64,000 bases of DNA from Ailanthus altissimus (GCA_946807835.1 OX327695.1:28750501-28814500); one strand, 5' to 3'; counted from the first letter of the stretch, positions 24,474-37,339 are shown. Notes: generated from the letters alone by a model not told the origin. Translations and numbers: made by a program.

Positions 24474-24731
24474 GGATATTAACATTGTGAAAGTTTTTAT
24501 AAATTACATTTTAATAGTAATTTTGATTTTAATTATACTGTCATATTTTTATTTAATTTAAAAATAAAAATATTTTTAATTTTTAAAAATATTTTAATTA
24601 TTTATATGATAAAAAAAATAACCTCAAGAATATTTTTATCTGTTAAATTAAGTAGAAGAGATGACAATATAATTAAAATTAAAGCCACCATCAAAATATA
24701 ATTTGTGTAAATCTTGACAATGTTAATATCC
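24474..24731. mobile_element. Long-TIR MITE, family copy i
   Basis: The left end GGATATTAACATTGT is mirrored by ACAATGTTAATATCC at the right end, and the arms stay complementary for about 70 bp through TAATTTT(g/a)ATTTTAATTATA. ATTCAAG occurs just outside both ends and may mark the target duplication. Related copies are at 25553, 42950 and 63022. Confidence 0.65.
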
Positions 24732-25552
24732 TGATTCAAGTTACTATTACCACATTAGTTGATTACCTTTCATAATCATACTTAATATTTTGTTAAAACA
24801 AAAAATAACACTAATTATAGCTAAAAAAAGTTTAATGATAATTAATTTAATTTTAAAATAATTATATTTTATTTTTATTGATTATTATTTTTTTAACATA
24901 AAAAATAGAGATTTAAATTTAAAATTGTCAGAGTAGAGTTAGACGTCATGTCCAATTATTTACCTTAACATAATATTTTATTTTATCTTCTAATATTTAT
25001 TAATATGAGAGTTATACAACAGCAATTAACAAGTGACACATTAAATATTATTTATTTTTAAATAAAAAATTTGTATCTCAATTTTGTAAATTTAATAATA
25101 ATATTATTATTAGGTTTGACTATTGATATATTTACTAATTCCAAATTTAAACATATGTGATTTGATTACATTTCATAATAATACTTAATATTTTTCTTTT
25201 AAAACAAAAATTAACACTAATTATAGTTAAGAATATTCAATGAGTAATGATTTTATTTCAAATTAATTGTTGGGATGAGAAATCTTAGTCATTGAATATC
25301 TACTTTTTATCTTTTATTTTTACTCAAATTTAAATAATTACGTTAATAATCATCCAATCATGCCCTAGGCAAAAATAATTAAGTTAATCTCTACTTACTC
25401 ATTTGCAAATATTCTAAAAATATAAATAAATATTTTACATTTGAGTCATAAATACATAAATCTTCCATCAACAAAAAAAAAGTAAAAATGTCATCTACAG
25501 CATTAAACTTTAATTTCGAAGCAAATAAGTCCAAACTTACACAATGATAAAA

Positions 25553-25949
25553 GGTATTAACATTGTTATCCCGTTGCCACAAATTATATTTTGACAGTAA
25601 TTTTAATTTTAATTATATTATTATAATTTTTAATTAATTTAAATAATAAAAATACTTTTAAAAATTTATCATATAAATAATTAAAATATTTTTTAAAAGT
25701 AAAAAAAATTGATCTTTTTAATTAAATCAAAATTTTATCATATAAATAACTAAAATATTTTTTAAAAGTAAAAGAAATTGATCTTTTTAATTAAATCAAA
25801 AATTTATCATATAAATAATTAAAATATTTTTTAAAAGTGAAAAAATTGATCTTTTTAATTAAATAAATGGGTGATAATGTAATTAAAATTATAACTATTA
25901 TCAAATTTATAATTTTTTCCAACTTTGGGGTACAACAGTGATAATATTC
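25553..25949. mobile_element. Long-TIR MITE, family copy ii, with internal tandem expansion
   Basis: Same terminal design as the 24474 copy (left GGTATTAACATTGTT, right AACAGTGATAATATT). Its centre has been expanded by a 69-bp tandem repeat at 25661-25868. It sits just upstream of PLD copy 1; the equivalent element upstream of PLD copy 2 is at about 42950-43149. Confidence 0.6.
25661..25868. repeat. 69-bp tandem repeat, three units
   Basis: Three consecutive AT-rich units with starts near 25661, 25730 and 25799, each containing TTATCATATAAATAA and GATCTTTTTAATTAAAT. The equivalent element upstream of PLD copy 2 has no such array. Confidence 0.85.
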
Positions 25950-26241
25950 GACAATGGAAACGGCCACTGGCCCACTGCCACTAACGATCTATTTGTCATT
26001 CAACGCTCATCGTCTTCAACCTTTCAATTTCAACCAAAAAAAATTTAAAAATTTTAAAAAACCTTCTAATTGTCATTCAAAAAAGGAGCAGCGTCGCAGT
26101 CAGAAAATTTGCAATCCAATCGTTTCGTTTTCTCTCTCTGAAGAAGAAAAAAGAAAATCGTTTCACTTAAATTATTGAAGTAATTACCTTCGCGATAAAA
26201 ACATTATCGAGCCACACGAGGCTCCGAACTCTCTGCTACAA

Positions 26242-26316
26242 GTAAGCTCAAGTACATAACACGTTCTTCTCTTCCCTCCTGATCTTCTCCTCAATTCATT
26301 CTGTTTCTGTCTACAG
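26242..26316 (+). other. Probable 5' UTR intron of PLD copy 1
   Basis: A GTAAGC donor after CTACAA and a pyrimidine-rich TCTACAG acceptor, 98 bp before the start codon. The same arrangement occurs at 43444-43517 before PLD copy 2, which supports a real leader intron. Inference only. Confidence 0.45.
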
Positions 26317-26414
26317 TTGGTACAGTTCCTTCTCCTTTCTTTTCTCTCCGGTTCTTTTGTTTACAGTTTCGTACATTTAGTGCTTCATTGTTTTTATAAA
26401 TTCGATCCGGTTGC

Positions 26415-29400
26415 ATGGCGGCCGAGGGCAATTCCGACCAAGGCGAGGTCATCTACCTTCACGGTGACCTCGACTTGAAAATCATTCGAGCGCGTCAGTT
26501 GCCCAACATGGACTTCGTGTCCGAGAGCTTCCGCCGTTGCTTCACAGCCTGTGATGCTTGCAAAACCCCGTCACATACACAGGTTCCCGAAGACGACGGG
26601 GAAGGGGAGGGGGAGGGGAAGCATAAAATCCTCCACAAGAAGAAGATTATCACCAGCGACCCTTACGTCACCGTCGTGGTGCCGCAAGCCACCGTGGCCA
26701 GGACGCGTGTGGTCAAGAACTCGCAAACCCCTGTCTGGAACGAGCGCTTTGCCATTCCCTTAGCTCACCCGCTAGTCAACTTCGAGTTCCAGGTCAAGGA
26801 CAACGACCTCTTCGGCGCCGAGCTCATCGGCACCGCAAAAATCTCGGCTCAAGAAGTCGCCACCGGCAAGCTCATGTCGGGATGGTTCGAGATTCTCAAC
26901 TCCTCCGGGAAGCCGCCTAAGCCGGAAGCGGCGTTGAAGCTGGAGCTTAAATTCACGCCGTGCGAGAAGAATCCGGTATACCGCCGCGGCGTTGCAGGGG
27001 ATCCGGAGCAGGGAGGGGTTAAGAATACGTACTTCCCGTTGAGAAAAGGGAATCATGTGACGCTGTACCAGGACGCTCACGTGACAGAGGGTTTGTTGCC
27101 TAAGATTCCACTGGATGATGGGAAGGTTTATGAAGCCGGGACTTGTTGGGAGGATATTTGTCACGCGATTTTGGAGGCTCACCATTTGATTTATATCGTT
27201 GGCTGGTCGGTTTTTCATAAGGTTAAGCTTATCAGAGAGCCGACGAGGTCCAGGCCGCTGCCACGTGGCGGTGATTTGACACTCGGCGAGTTGCTCAAGT
27301 ACAAATCGGAGGAAGGTGTTAGAGTTCTGCTGTTGGTTTGGGATGATAAGACATCGCACGACAAATTTGGCATCAAAACGGTGAGGATCGTTGCCAGCAT
27401 TTTGCTCTTTGGTATGAAATTAGAAGTTGAAAATGAAGCAAACACGAATTGTGATATAAGTAGTTCGGAAAGGGCCATTATTTAATTGAAATGCGTGTTT
27501 GTTTGTTATTTGTTTATATAAAAAAAAGTAGTAGCAAGAACATAACTAGGAGTATAATATAAATTTTTATTGACTAATTGAGGAGGTATATTTGGAGCTA
27601 TAATAATATGAGGTGCGATTGGGTGGTGCAGGCTGGATTAATGGTGACGCATGACGAAGAGACTAAGAAGTTTTTCAAGCATTCATCTGTCAATTGTGTG
27701 CTGGCGCCTCGTTACGCCAGTAGCAAGCTTAGCATCATGAAACAACAGGCACGTTTTATTTCACAGTTTAGTAACTCATTGCTTGTGTAGTTAGACAACT
27801 CAATTATTTGCGACTTTTATAAGTGCTTCTTCCTCGTCGAAATGAAATCTTGATGAAATTTGCTTGTATGATGGTTTTGCCCAGGTTGTTGGAACTGTCT
27901 TTACGCACCATCAAAAATGTGTTCTTGTAGACACACAAGCATCGGGTAATAATCGAAAGATAACGGCATTTATAGGAGGTATCGATCTTTGTGATGGTCG
28001 CTATGATACCCCTGAGCACCGTCTGTTTCGCGATCTTAACACTGTCTTCAAGGATGATTTTCATAATCCTACTTATACTGTGAGTGACAGGGCAAAACTT
28101 TGTGTTTCTGTTTAACTTGATCATTTCACATGGTTTTTGTTTTTCTTATGAATACAATTGCTTGAATTTCCATTATATTGCTCTTTGTTACTGTGCATGG
28201 CTGGGGTCTTTTTTTTAATTTTAAAAATATCGTTCTCCATGCGTGACTTCCACCATGTATCATGTCTTGAATTTCTAATATACATGTTGAATTCTTAAAT
28301 TTGAAGCTCCCTAATGTTAATTTGCTCGGGAGTTTTTCACACTTGACAATATGGGTCTGTTTAGATCATTTTGCTCGATCTTTGTGCTTTACACTTTATT
28401 CACTTTATTTTTACACCTTTCTTTTGATTTCAGGCCGGAACCAAGGCTCCAAGGCAACCATGGCATGACTTGCACTGTAGAATAGAAGGGCCTGCTGCAT
28501 ATGATGTTCTTATAAACTTTGAGCAGCGTTGGAGGAAAGCAACCATGTTTACAGATTTCAGTCTGAAGTTCAAAAAGGTTTCTCATTGGCATGATGATTC
28601 TCTGATTAAAATAGGGCGCATCTCATGGATACTAAGTCCTGAGTTATCTGTTTCAAAGGATGGAACCACAATAGTTCCAAGAGATGACCACGTAGTACAG
28701 GTTTCCAGTGAAGATAATCCTGAAAACTGGCATGTTCAGGTCATATAATGCAACTCATAAATTAATTGGGATTTTATTTGTTTGGTTTCAGATTCTCATT
28801 TCATCAACTATTAGTGAGATATTTTGTTTTTTTCTTTTTCACAGATTTTCCGTTCCATCGACTCAGGATCACTGAAAGGCTTTCCAAAGTCTGTTCAGGA
28901 GGTATGTGAACTACTCTCCCTCTTCAAATTCTTAGAAAATCTGCATGTTTTGGTCAAAGCTGATTATACTTCAAGATTATGACCAACACTTGTTTTTCTA
29001 GTTGGCAACTTAGTTTATTTCAGTCAATAGATTGCATAACCATCTGCATCCTTCTCTTGCAGGGCCTTATCTGTGCCAAAGATGTGGTCATAGACAAGAG
29101 CATTCAAACAGCATACATACAAGCAATCCGATCAGCTCAGCACTACATTTATATTGAAAATCAGTATTTTATTGGATCATCTTATGCATGGCCATCGTAT
29201 AAAAATGCAGGTAAAAATCATCTTCATCACATCACAATTTCAATCATTTCTGTTTGTACAATATTTTTCCCATTGTTGCAACCAAAGATTTTAGGAATTC
29301 ACCAGTATACAACCAAGATTTCAAGTCTTGTATTAGACGTTTGAAGTTTTGTGTTAGAATTTTCAAGTTAGAGTTTCAGCTTTTGTCATAGAGTTTTAAG

Positions 29401-32400
29401 TTAGAATATCAAATCTAGTTTTCTACCTTTTGAGTTTTGTTTGAGAGATTTCAAATTTTGTATTTGTGCATATAAGGATACATGGTTGTATATTAGATAA
29501 GTCCAAAGATCTTGTGACACCATGAAACACAATGATATGAAGTATGTAATTGTGAAATTGTAGCTTAATGACTTTAAAATGTGTGTTCAGGAGCAGATAT
29601 TAAGATTATATTGGACTAGGCATTTGTGATTGTTAGAGTAGCTAAGGATTACCTTTTCTTCTTTGATGTGGAGATCAAGTACATTGTTTTTGTTGTACTT
29701 GCCTTTAGTTATGCCATGTGCAACATTGTCTTTGCATATCTTTTAATGCCTTACAATAGTTAGTTTTGATTTTCCCGACTTTTTCAGCTGTTTATGTGCT
29801 TATACTTGGTCCTTGCTGGTTGGCTGCAAATAAAATTTTCTAGTTTCCTTCATACACCTTTCCACTATTTTGTTTCAAATGAACAATGACAAGATATTTT
29901 ATTTTATTTTCACTAAAATTTACTGAAGTTATTTTGTTCTGTTATGAGCAGGAGCTGACAATCTTATCCCCATGGAGTTGGCTTTAAAGATTGCTGGCAA
30001 AATTAGAGCTAATGAGAGATTTGCGGTGTATGTTGTCATACCTATGTGGCCTGAGGGTGATCCAAAAGATATTACCATGCAAGAAATTCTGTATTGGCAG
30101 GTTTGTTGTCATATACTTCTTAAACTTTATGAATTGGAAACATCACATATATACAAACAAACTGAATGGCTTGTAAAAGAACATAAAACGAAAATGCCAA
30201 ATGACTTGTGGAAATATGCAACTGACAATGCTGCAAACCAACAAGGTTTTGCTAGTAACTTTTTCTTTCTTTCTTTTTTTCCTCAAATTTCTGTTTATTA
30301 CATTAAATATAAACCAAACCCTCCCAACTCTAGTGTAAGTAGAGTTCAAGCTCTAGACCTCTAGTTTCAAAACAAGAGGCCTTACCACTTAACCTAGTGA
30401 TATCCTCAAACTTTGTTAGTAGCTTGATTATTATATTTTCTTGTATTGCTACATGACTGAGTTGTATTCTTTGTAATGATTGGTTATAAATTTGAGATCT
30501 TTGCTAGGGAAGTAGGATGAACATAATTTATTTCTATGCCTTCATGTTTTGTCTTAAAATGTTATCATATTTTTTGTCAAGAAATGCATATAAACATTGC
30601 AACTATCATAGTAGGGATTTTTTTTTCTCCAATTTGTACATATTTGCACTTTGCAGAGCCAGACAATGCAGATGATGTACAATGTCGTTGCAAGGGAATT
30701 GAAAGAAATGCATGTGGATGCACATCCTCAAGATTACCTCAATTTCTATTGCCTCGGTAAACGAGAAGGACTTCCCAAGGATGTGTCGAGTAATGGTGAT
30801 GAGGTATTTACGTATGCGAAAGTTCCTTTTGTGCTTTTCTTAAGCTTATTAACTATTTCGTAGTTAATACTATCAACTATTCTTTATAGCGCCAAAATCT
30901 ATTAGTTTATTTATTTATTTTAAATCCCAAGATCTATTAGTTAGATGTTTAGAATGATGATAAAACAATTTCGTGATCTCTAAGTTAATTGTTAATTTGA
31001 AGTAGCTTGCCAATTATTTTGCATCTAAGAATTTGTCTAAATCAATCCAACACTTATGTTACTATTAGAGAAATTGAGAAAGGCTTTGTATATTTCACAC
31101 CATTACAATACAAAGTAGCTTGTCCTTTATAGGCTGAATACAATCATGACAAAATCAAGGAAAATCAAGAGAAAAAAGGTAATACAATCATATCCAAAAA
31201 TAAAGAATAAACTAAGTCAACCATTTAATAATGATACCCCACCTAAGTTTGCCTATAATTAGTACCAAATCAGACAGCTAACACTTTCCTAAAGTATCTT
31301 ATAAAATCACGCAAATTTTCGAGTACTCCCCTTCAAGCTGGGGAGTAGATATTTTCCCTCCCCAACTTGCAAACAATTCTTTGGAACGCAGGATTAGCTA
31401 ACCCATTGATCAACATATCGTGTGCTATCCCACATCGTTAGGGCGAGTGAAGGCAAAAGTGCCTTATAAGGACAACAAAAATAAGCCAAGTTAATATCAA
31501 CGCGTTTTAGAACTGTGATGGACCACAATAACCCAGACAAAAACCCTTGCTATAATGGCCTGCAACTACTAAGTGTGGGACAATATCAGTGCTTAGGGTT
31601 GTCTGTTACATTTGGTATCAGAGTTGAAGCCTGATCGTAGGTGTGTGAATGTTGCTTCTAGGGAGGACGTTGGTTCCCCAAATGGGGGTAATTGTGACAT
31701 CCCACATTGCTCGAGCGAGTGAAGACAAAAGTACCTTATAAAGACAACAGAAATAAACCAAGTTAACATCGATACTTTTTAAGGTTGTGATGGACCATAG
31801 TAACTCGAACAAAACCCATTGCTGTAATAGCCTACAATGACTCGAACAAAACCCATCACTGTAATGGCCTGCAATGACCAAGTGTGGGACAATATCGGTG
31901 CTTGGGGCCTTCTATTACACATCGGCCAATTGTCCTTCTGTTGAGACATATGGCGTGCAAATGAGCCCACTGTTTATTTTTCCTTTATGAAGTGTCGATC
32001 AACTTCCACATGTTTGGTGTGATCATGTTGTACCGGATTATCGTACTGAATTATGTGCAATGTCGATGGCTGACTTGTTATCACAATATAACTTTGTTGG
32101 CTTCTCAACTGAAACTTTAAGATCCTTCAAGATTATTTCCAACCATAATAACTCACATATTCTCAAAGCCATGGCATGGAACTCAGCTTTTGCACTTGAT
32201 CTTGCAACTGCTGGCTATCTTTTGCTCTTCTATGTAACAAGATTCTCACTCAGAACAATAACCCAAGGTTAACCTCCTATCCGATATTGAATTGGCATTT
32301 TCTGAATTTGTAGTCTTCTAAGCTCACGTCTGATCTCGTTTTGAACAATAAGCCCCAATTGGACTTAACTTCAAATATTGTAAGATCCTGTATATTACTT

Positions 32401-35400
32401 GGAGGTGTACTTCCTTTGGATTATGCATGAATTAACTCATAACATTAACCGCATAAGCGATGTCAAGCCTAGTATAAGACAAATAAATTAGTCTTCCAAC
32501 AAGGCTTTGATACATTCCTTTGTCCATTGGCTCATCATCAACTGCTTCTCCTAGTTTATGATTCGGTTCAATAGGAATCTTCACGAGTCTGCAACCTATC
32601 TTTCCCATTTCCTTTAATAAATCAATCATATTTTTGGTGTGAGACAAATATTCCTTCTTTAGAGTGAGCAACTTCAATTCCCAGGCAATATTTTAACTTG
32701 CCCAAGTCCTTTATTTCACATTCCTTGCGCAGCTTAGCTTTGAGGACTTTCATTTTTGTTTGATCATTGCCAGTGACAATAATGTCGTACATATACATAA
32801 TTATAGGTGTAACTCCCCCTAAAGAGGAGTGTTTTATGAATAAAGTATAATCGCCTTGGCTTTGTTTGTAATCTGTTGCCAACATTGCTCTTGCAAACCT
32901 TCCGAACCAAGTTCTGGGAGATTACTTCAACCTATACATTGCTTTCCTCAATCTGCACACCATATTCTTCTTAGGGACCATTGAATCTTGGAGAAGCTTC
33001 AATATATATTTCTTCTTCAAGGTCTCCATGTAGAAATGCGTTTTTAACATCTAATTGTTGTAAAGTCCAATCAAACATAGCAGCCAATTGTAATAGAACT
33101 CTTACTGTGTTCATTTCTGCCATTGGGGCAAAAGTGTCTTGATAGTCTACGCCAAAGGTCGAAGTATATCCCTTCAGTACTAGCCTCACCTTATACCTCT
33201 CAAGTGACCCATCTGCATTTTACTTCACTGCAAACACCCATTTACATCCCACAGGTCTCTCTCCCTTTGGCAATTCAACCATTTCCCAAGTCTTTTGTTT
33301 CTCAAGTGCATCCATCTTAACTTTCATGGCTTGTTTCCACTCCTCATATAATGTTTTAGAACTAGCTACTATGTTTAGGTGAGTAAGGAAGACTTTATGT
33401 GAAGGGGATAATTTTTCAAAGGAAACAAAATGAGAGAGAGGATGTTATGTACACTTTTATATACCTTTTAGAACTACAATAGGTAATTCTAACTCATTTT
33501 TATCAAACATAAGAGTGGGGTTTTTAACCTGAGCAATATTTTCCTTATGATTGGTTCCTTTCCCGAGCATATGGTCAGACTTTTGGGCTTGCTTCAGGTC
33601 TTGTATCCCTTCTTTCTCGAATAAACTAAAAGTGTTTTAGTGGTTACTGGATTGATTGACGATGTTGGGATTTTTGGGAAGATTTTGTGAGTAAGATTCA
33701 GGAGGTGTCACGGCTGAATCTTCATGTGAAGGGACATTAAACCTTAAGTTGGAAGTAGAATTGAGATCAGAATTTGGAGAAGTGTGCTTAGAAGTTGGGA
33801 ATGGATCTGAGGTAGGGATGGTTGAACTCGAAGGAACAAAGATAGGAACTTGACTCAATGATGGTAGGGATAATTTGGGCATAAAATCAACATAACCATC
33901 ATTCTTTTCATCACATGTTGTCTCCCCCTCCCCCTGAGGAGAAGAATGATGGAAAAAACTCTCATGCTCAGCTAACAAGACATCAATGGAAGTGTAGGTT
34001 TTTCAGGTAGGTGAACGATAACATTTGTAGCCTTTTTGCATTGAAGAATACCTTATAAACATGCATTTGAGTGCTCGGGGATGAATTTTGCTTCGGTTGT
34101 GTGCATGAATATGAGCAAAGGCAACACACCCAAAAATATTTTGGTACTTGTCTTTGGAAAAGAAGAGCTGATTTTAAGAAGATGTCCATTCTTTCTTTCT
34201 GCTACACCGTTTTGTTGAGATTTGTTAGCGCATGAGGATTCATGAACTATTCCTTCCTGGCTGAAGTAGGGTGATGAGGTTTGATTAAAATACTCTCTCC
34301 CGTTGTCAGTTTAACCTTTTTAATCACCACCCCATACTGTGTTTTTATCATGTTATGAAATTTCGGAAAGATGTTGGCTACATCAAATTTTTGCTTCATG
34401 AGAAAAGTCCCAAGTGACCCGTGTACATTCATTTATAACAATGACAAACCAACATGCCCCCGAATAATTAGCAACCCGTGAAGGCCCCAAACATTACTAT
34501 ATATTAAATGAAAAGAATAGTTGATTTATTATTGCTCAAAGAGAAAGAAACAAGCTTGTGTTTAGCAAGTTCACACATATCACAATGAAACTGTTTTAAC
34601 TCAACACCTTCAAATAGAGAAGGTAACATAAAGCTGAGAGTTCTAAAGGAAAGATGACCAAGCTGTAAATGAAGAAGAATTTTTTCTTTATTTGTGGAAG
34701 AATTCAACAAAAAATCAGATGAATAACCAACTCCAATCTCCATTCTTCCATTCATAGTTTCGAGACAGTAGAGACCATCTTTTTCCTTATCATGCCCAAT
34801 CGTCTTCCTCAAAGTTTGATGCTAAAACACACAAGAATTATTTGAGAAAATGAGGTTGCAGTTACACTTATATGTGAGGCTTTCAGCATTGACATCTCCA
34901 TCAGTGGTTTATGTGATCTCTATATCTTTGTTATTAGCATCTTAACAAAGCCTGTAGGATGTCAAATATATAACTGAAAGAAGCCTAATCTAATTACTCG
35001 AGCTCTATCATTCTGAAATGATCACTGACTCATGTTTTCCTGGGTTATAACAAAGGCATATTTCCAAATGCCAGACAAGGCTAACCGGTAACTGTTAGCT
35101 TCTGGAGTAGCTTTTATACTTTTTTCTTGGTTTACAAGTACAGTAAGAAAGAAAATTGTAGAACAATTGTGCCAATTTGCATCAGATGCTCAAATTATGT
35201 TTCTCTAACTTCTTCATGGATTATGAAGATTTTTTCTTATTTATGTCTTTGCCAGTACTTTGTAAGTGCTTGCTCATAATGGGGCCTACTGGTGCTTGTA
35301 ATTAGAGGATTTTGATCACTTCTCATTTATACAATATTCTGGCTGAAAGACCAAAAGAAAAGCTATATAGATTTTTATGTTTTTAAATCATTTCTCATGG

Positions 35401-36696
35401 GAAGCAGAGATTTCGAAATACGAGTTTTGATAATTTCTCTCAGGAAGCTTGATAAAAAAGCATAGGTAATTGTAACTAATGACAATTTCTATCAGGTCTC
35501 AGACTCACAAAAATTTCAGCGGTTCATGATATATGTGCATGCCAAGGGAATGATAGTAGATGATGAATATGTGATAATTGGATCAGCCAACATCAACCAA
35601 AGATCCATGGCTGGTTCAAAAGACACCGAGATAGCTATGGGTGCATATCAGCCATATTACACGTGGGCTAAGAAGCAGAACCATCCACGTGGTCAGGTTC
35701 GTATGGTTCTTGTTTCACATTTGCTCCTCCTTGATTTAGCTTGTTTCCTAAATGGTGATTATCAAAAGCAGTAAACCAGTTAAAATGATTTATTTCAACC
35801 GAGATGACCTTGTTTCCTACTCTTCCCCATTTAATAGAATATAAGAAGTTGGTTGTTTCTCAGTACTTAAAATTTGCTCTAACTTTCACAAATCATCTTC
35901 ACCTTCAATATTTTGTTCTTATTGATATGCATGGTATGGTTGCTATAGCATATAGAATTTACCCAAGAATTAAGATCATCTTCAATTTTGACGTGTTTTA
36001 TTGTCCATGCTTGGTCAAGATTTTATTCTTTATTATATTCTTTTCTGAATTACCAATCACATGTCGCTCATGTAAAATCTTAGATCAAGCGAGAATCCTA
36101 GGCCAATCCCAATCCCAACCCCTACCTCAAAGCATAGAACTGGTATGCAGCAATTGAAATATAATATATGCTCTCGTCAAGTTTCTCGTCTTTTGCTACA
36201 TGTCATTATGAAATACACATTTTGAAATGATGTCCGACAATAAAACCTTTTGTTACATCCATTTGCCTGAAAAAACATGATGCTGTCAGTTGTTTGTGAA
36301 TGGCAGACACAGAATCTCGTATGTTTTCTAACTTGAATTCTCCAGTCCTATGCGATGAATTTCATAATCTGATTGACACAAGGAATGTGCCTTTTGCAGG
36401 TATATGGGTATAGGAAGTCACTTTGGGCAGAGCATCTTGGTAAGCTAGAAGATTGTTTTGAGCAGCCGGAAATTCTGGAATGTGTAAAGACGGTAAATCA
36501 GATTGCTGAGGAGAACTGGAAGAGATTCACTGCTCCAGATTTCATGCCTTTGCAGGGCCACCTACTTAAATATCCTTTGAAGGTACATGACGATGGGAAA
36601 GTAGACTCATTACCTGGATATGAGACTTTTCCGGATGCTGGTGGTAACGTCCTTGGGGCTCATACTGTTAGACGCCCTGATGTGTTGACAACGTAA
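26415..36696 (+). CDS. PLDDELTA: Phospholipase D delta, tandem copy 1
   Basis: Hydrolyses membrane phospholipids to phosphatidic acid plus the free head group. Plant PLD delta is plasma-membrane and microtubule associated and acts in stress and ABA signalling. Exons: 26415-27380, 27632-27748, 27885-28079, 28434-28739, 28845-28901, 29063-29210, 29952-30100, 30657-30803, 35496-35696, 36400-36696, giving 860 residues. Seen in order: an N-terminal C2 domain ([35 protein letters not shown]), first HKD motif HQKCVLVD in exon 3, IENQYF in exon 6, second HKD motif HAKGMIVD in exon 9, and a family-type C-terminal tail ending PDVLTT. Both catalytic motifs are intact. Intron 2 has a GC donor. Intron 9 (30804-35495) is 4.7 kb and full of retroelement debris. 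Exon 5 is four codons shorter than in copy 2. Confidence 0.94.
31063..34860 (-). mobile_element. Decayed Ty1/copia retrotransposon in intron 9 of PLD copy 1
   Basis: Minus-strand element. The 3' LTR remains at 31063-31325 with a purine-rich tract next to it (about 31326-31345). Reading leftward from 34812 there are fragments of GAG-pre-integrase (34504-34812), integrase (34247-34432), and reverse transcriptase with [18 protein letters not shown] (32971-33189) and a damaged active site YMYD in place of the usual YVDD (32622-32885). The 5' LTR is lost. GTTAC at 31058-31062 and 34861-34865 is the target duplication. Many frameshifts; not able to move by itself. Confidence 0.9.
31421..31919 (+). 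mobile_element. TRIM (miniature LTR element) nested in the copia relic
   Basis: Two direct LTR-like repeats, 31421-31610 and 31693-31919, both starting TGTG and ending TTACA. Between them are a tRNA-Met-type primer site (TTGGTATCAGAG, about 31612-31623) and a purine tract AATGGGGGTAAT just before the second LTR. There is no coding capacity. ATCG occurs on both sides as a short target duplication, and the corresponding place in PLD copy 2 (about 48563) is empty. The second LTR has a short internal duplication. The layout fits terminal-repeat retrotransposons in miniature. Confidence 0.8.
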
Positions 36697-37339
36697 TCTC
36701 TCATTTTTCGGTTCGGGAAACAAATATTGACATGTTGATTGTACCCTTTACGTCGTCGTCGGATGAATAGGGATGTGTACAATTGTAAATTGTGACTCAT
36801 TTTATCTGTCTATAATTTAGTTACTAAGTTTGGGTTTGTAAAATTGTAATATGTTAAAGTGGATAAATGTGTAAAGTGCGAATGATGACATTGCGATTGC
36901 TGTGGCTTGTATGTAGTGCGTGGTTTAAGATTGCCAAAATGTTGATACCATAACTATTTGCAAGTTATGAAATTAGTAAAGCAATCTGTTACATTTAAAT
37001 TATATTAAATTAAATTAATAGATGAGATTGTATCATAAATTTAAAATAATAATAGATAAGAGTGTGTGTTCAAAGTATAATTTATTTTTATAATTAAATA
37101 TTTTAAATTTTATTAAGAAAGTTATTAATTAATTTAAAATATTAAAGTAAAAATATTATTTGCTCGTTAAAGTCATAAATAAATACTTTATATTTGAGTT
37201 ATAAATAAATATTTAAGGCACCCTACTGTTTAATCTGACCTACTCATATTTTTACTTATTCATTGTTACCCCTTTCGAAGTCTGGTTTAAAAGTGTTCTT
37301 TACCTGTTATGGTACTTGTTGGACTCATACACTATTGTA
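36697..37339. other. 3' flank of PLD copy 1
   Basis: The 3' UTR, matching the 3' flank of copy 2 as far as about 36985 (copy 2: about 52380), then AT-rich DNA. About 37160-37215 resembles 25405-25465, the upstream flank of PLD copy 1, so it may be the torn start of the second duplication unit. Confidence 0.5.

Larger units (their letters stand above)
19005..26241. other. Long AT-rich intergenic region
   Basis: About 7.2 kb with no convincing gene. It holds a (ATA)n microsatellite near 19882-19918, a 0.9-kb direct repeat, several inverted-repeat elements listed separately, and a short sequence shared by about 20990-21130 and 25390-25530. The scattered short open frames (22538-22741, 23387-23635, 24220-24561) show no recognisable domain. 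Confidence 0.7.

Noticed and set aside
24220..24561. 113-codon open frame, faintly like a retroelement RNase H tail
   Set aside because: The resemblance rests on a few residues, and its 3' half overlaps a MITE arm. No catalytic residues can be placed.
25661..25868. CRISPR-like array
   Set aside because: Contiguous 69-bp tandem units with no unique spacers, in a plant genome.
25954..26178. Short open frame upstream of PLD copy 1 (and 43191-43385 upstream of copy 2)
   Set aside because: In the probable leader or promoter; the two peptides are not conserved between copies, so a coding role is unlikely.
26772..27359. 195-codon minus-strand open frame, also at 43955-44542
   Set aside because: Antisense shadow of PLD exon 1; it is conserved only because the sense exon is.
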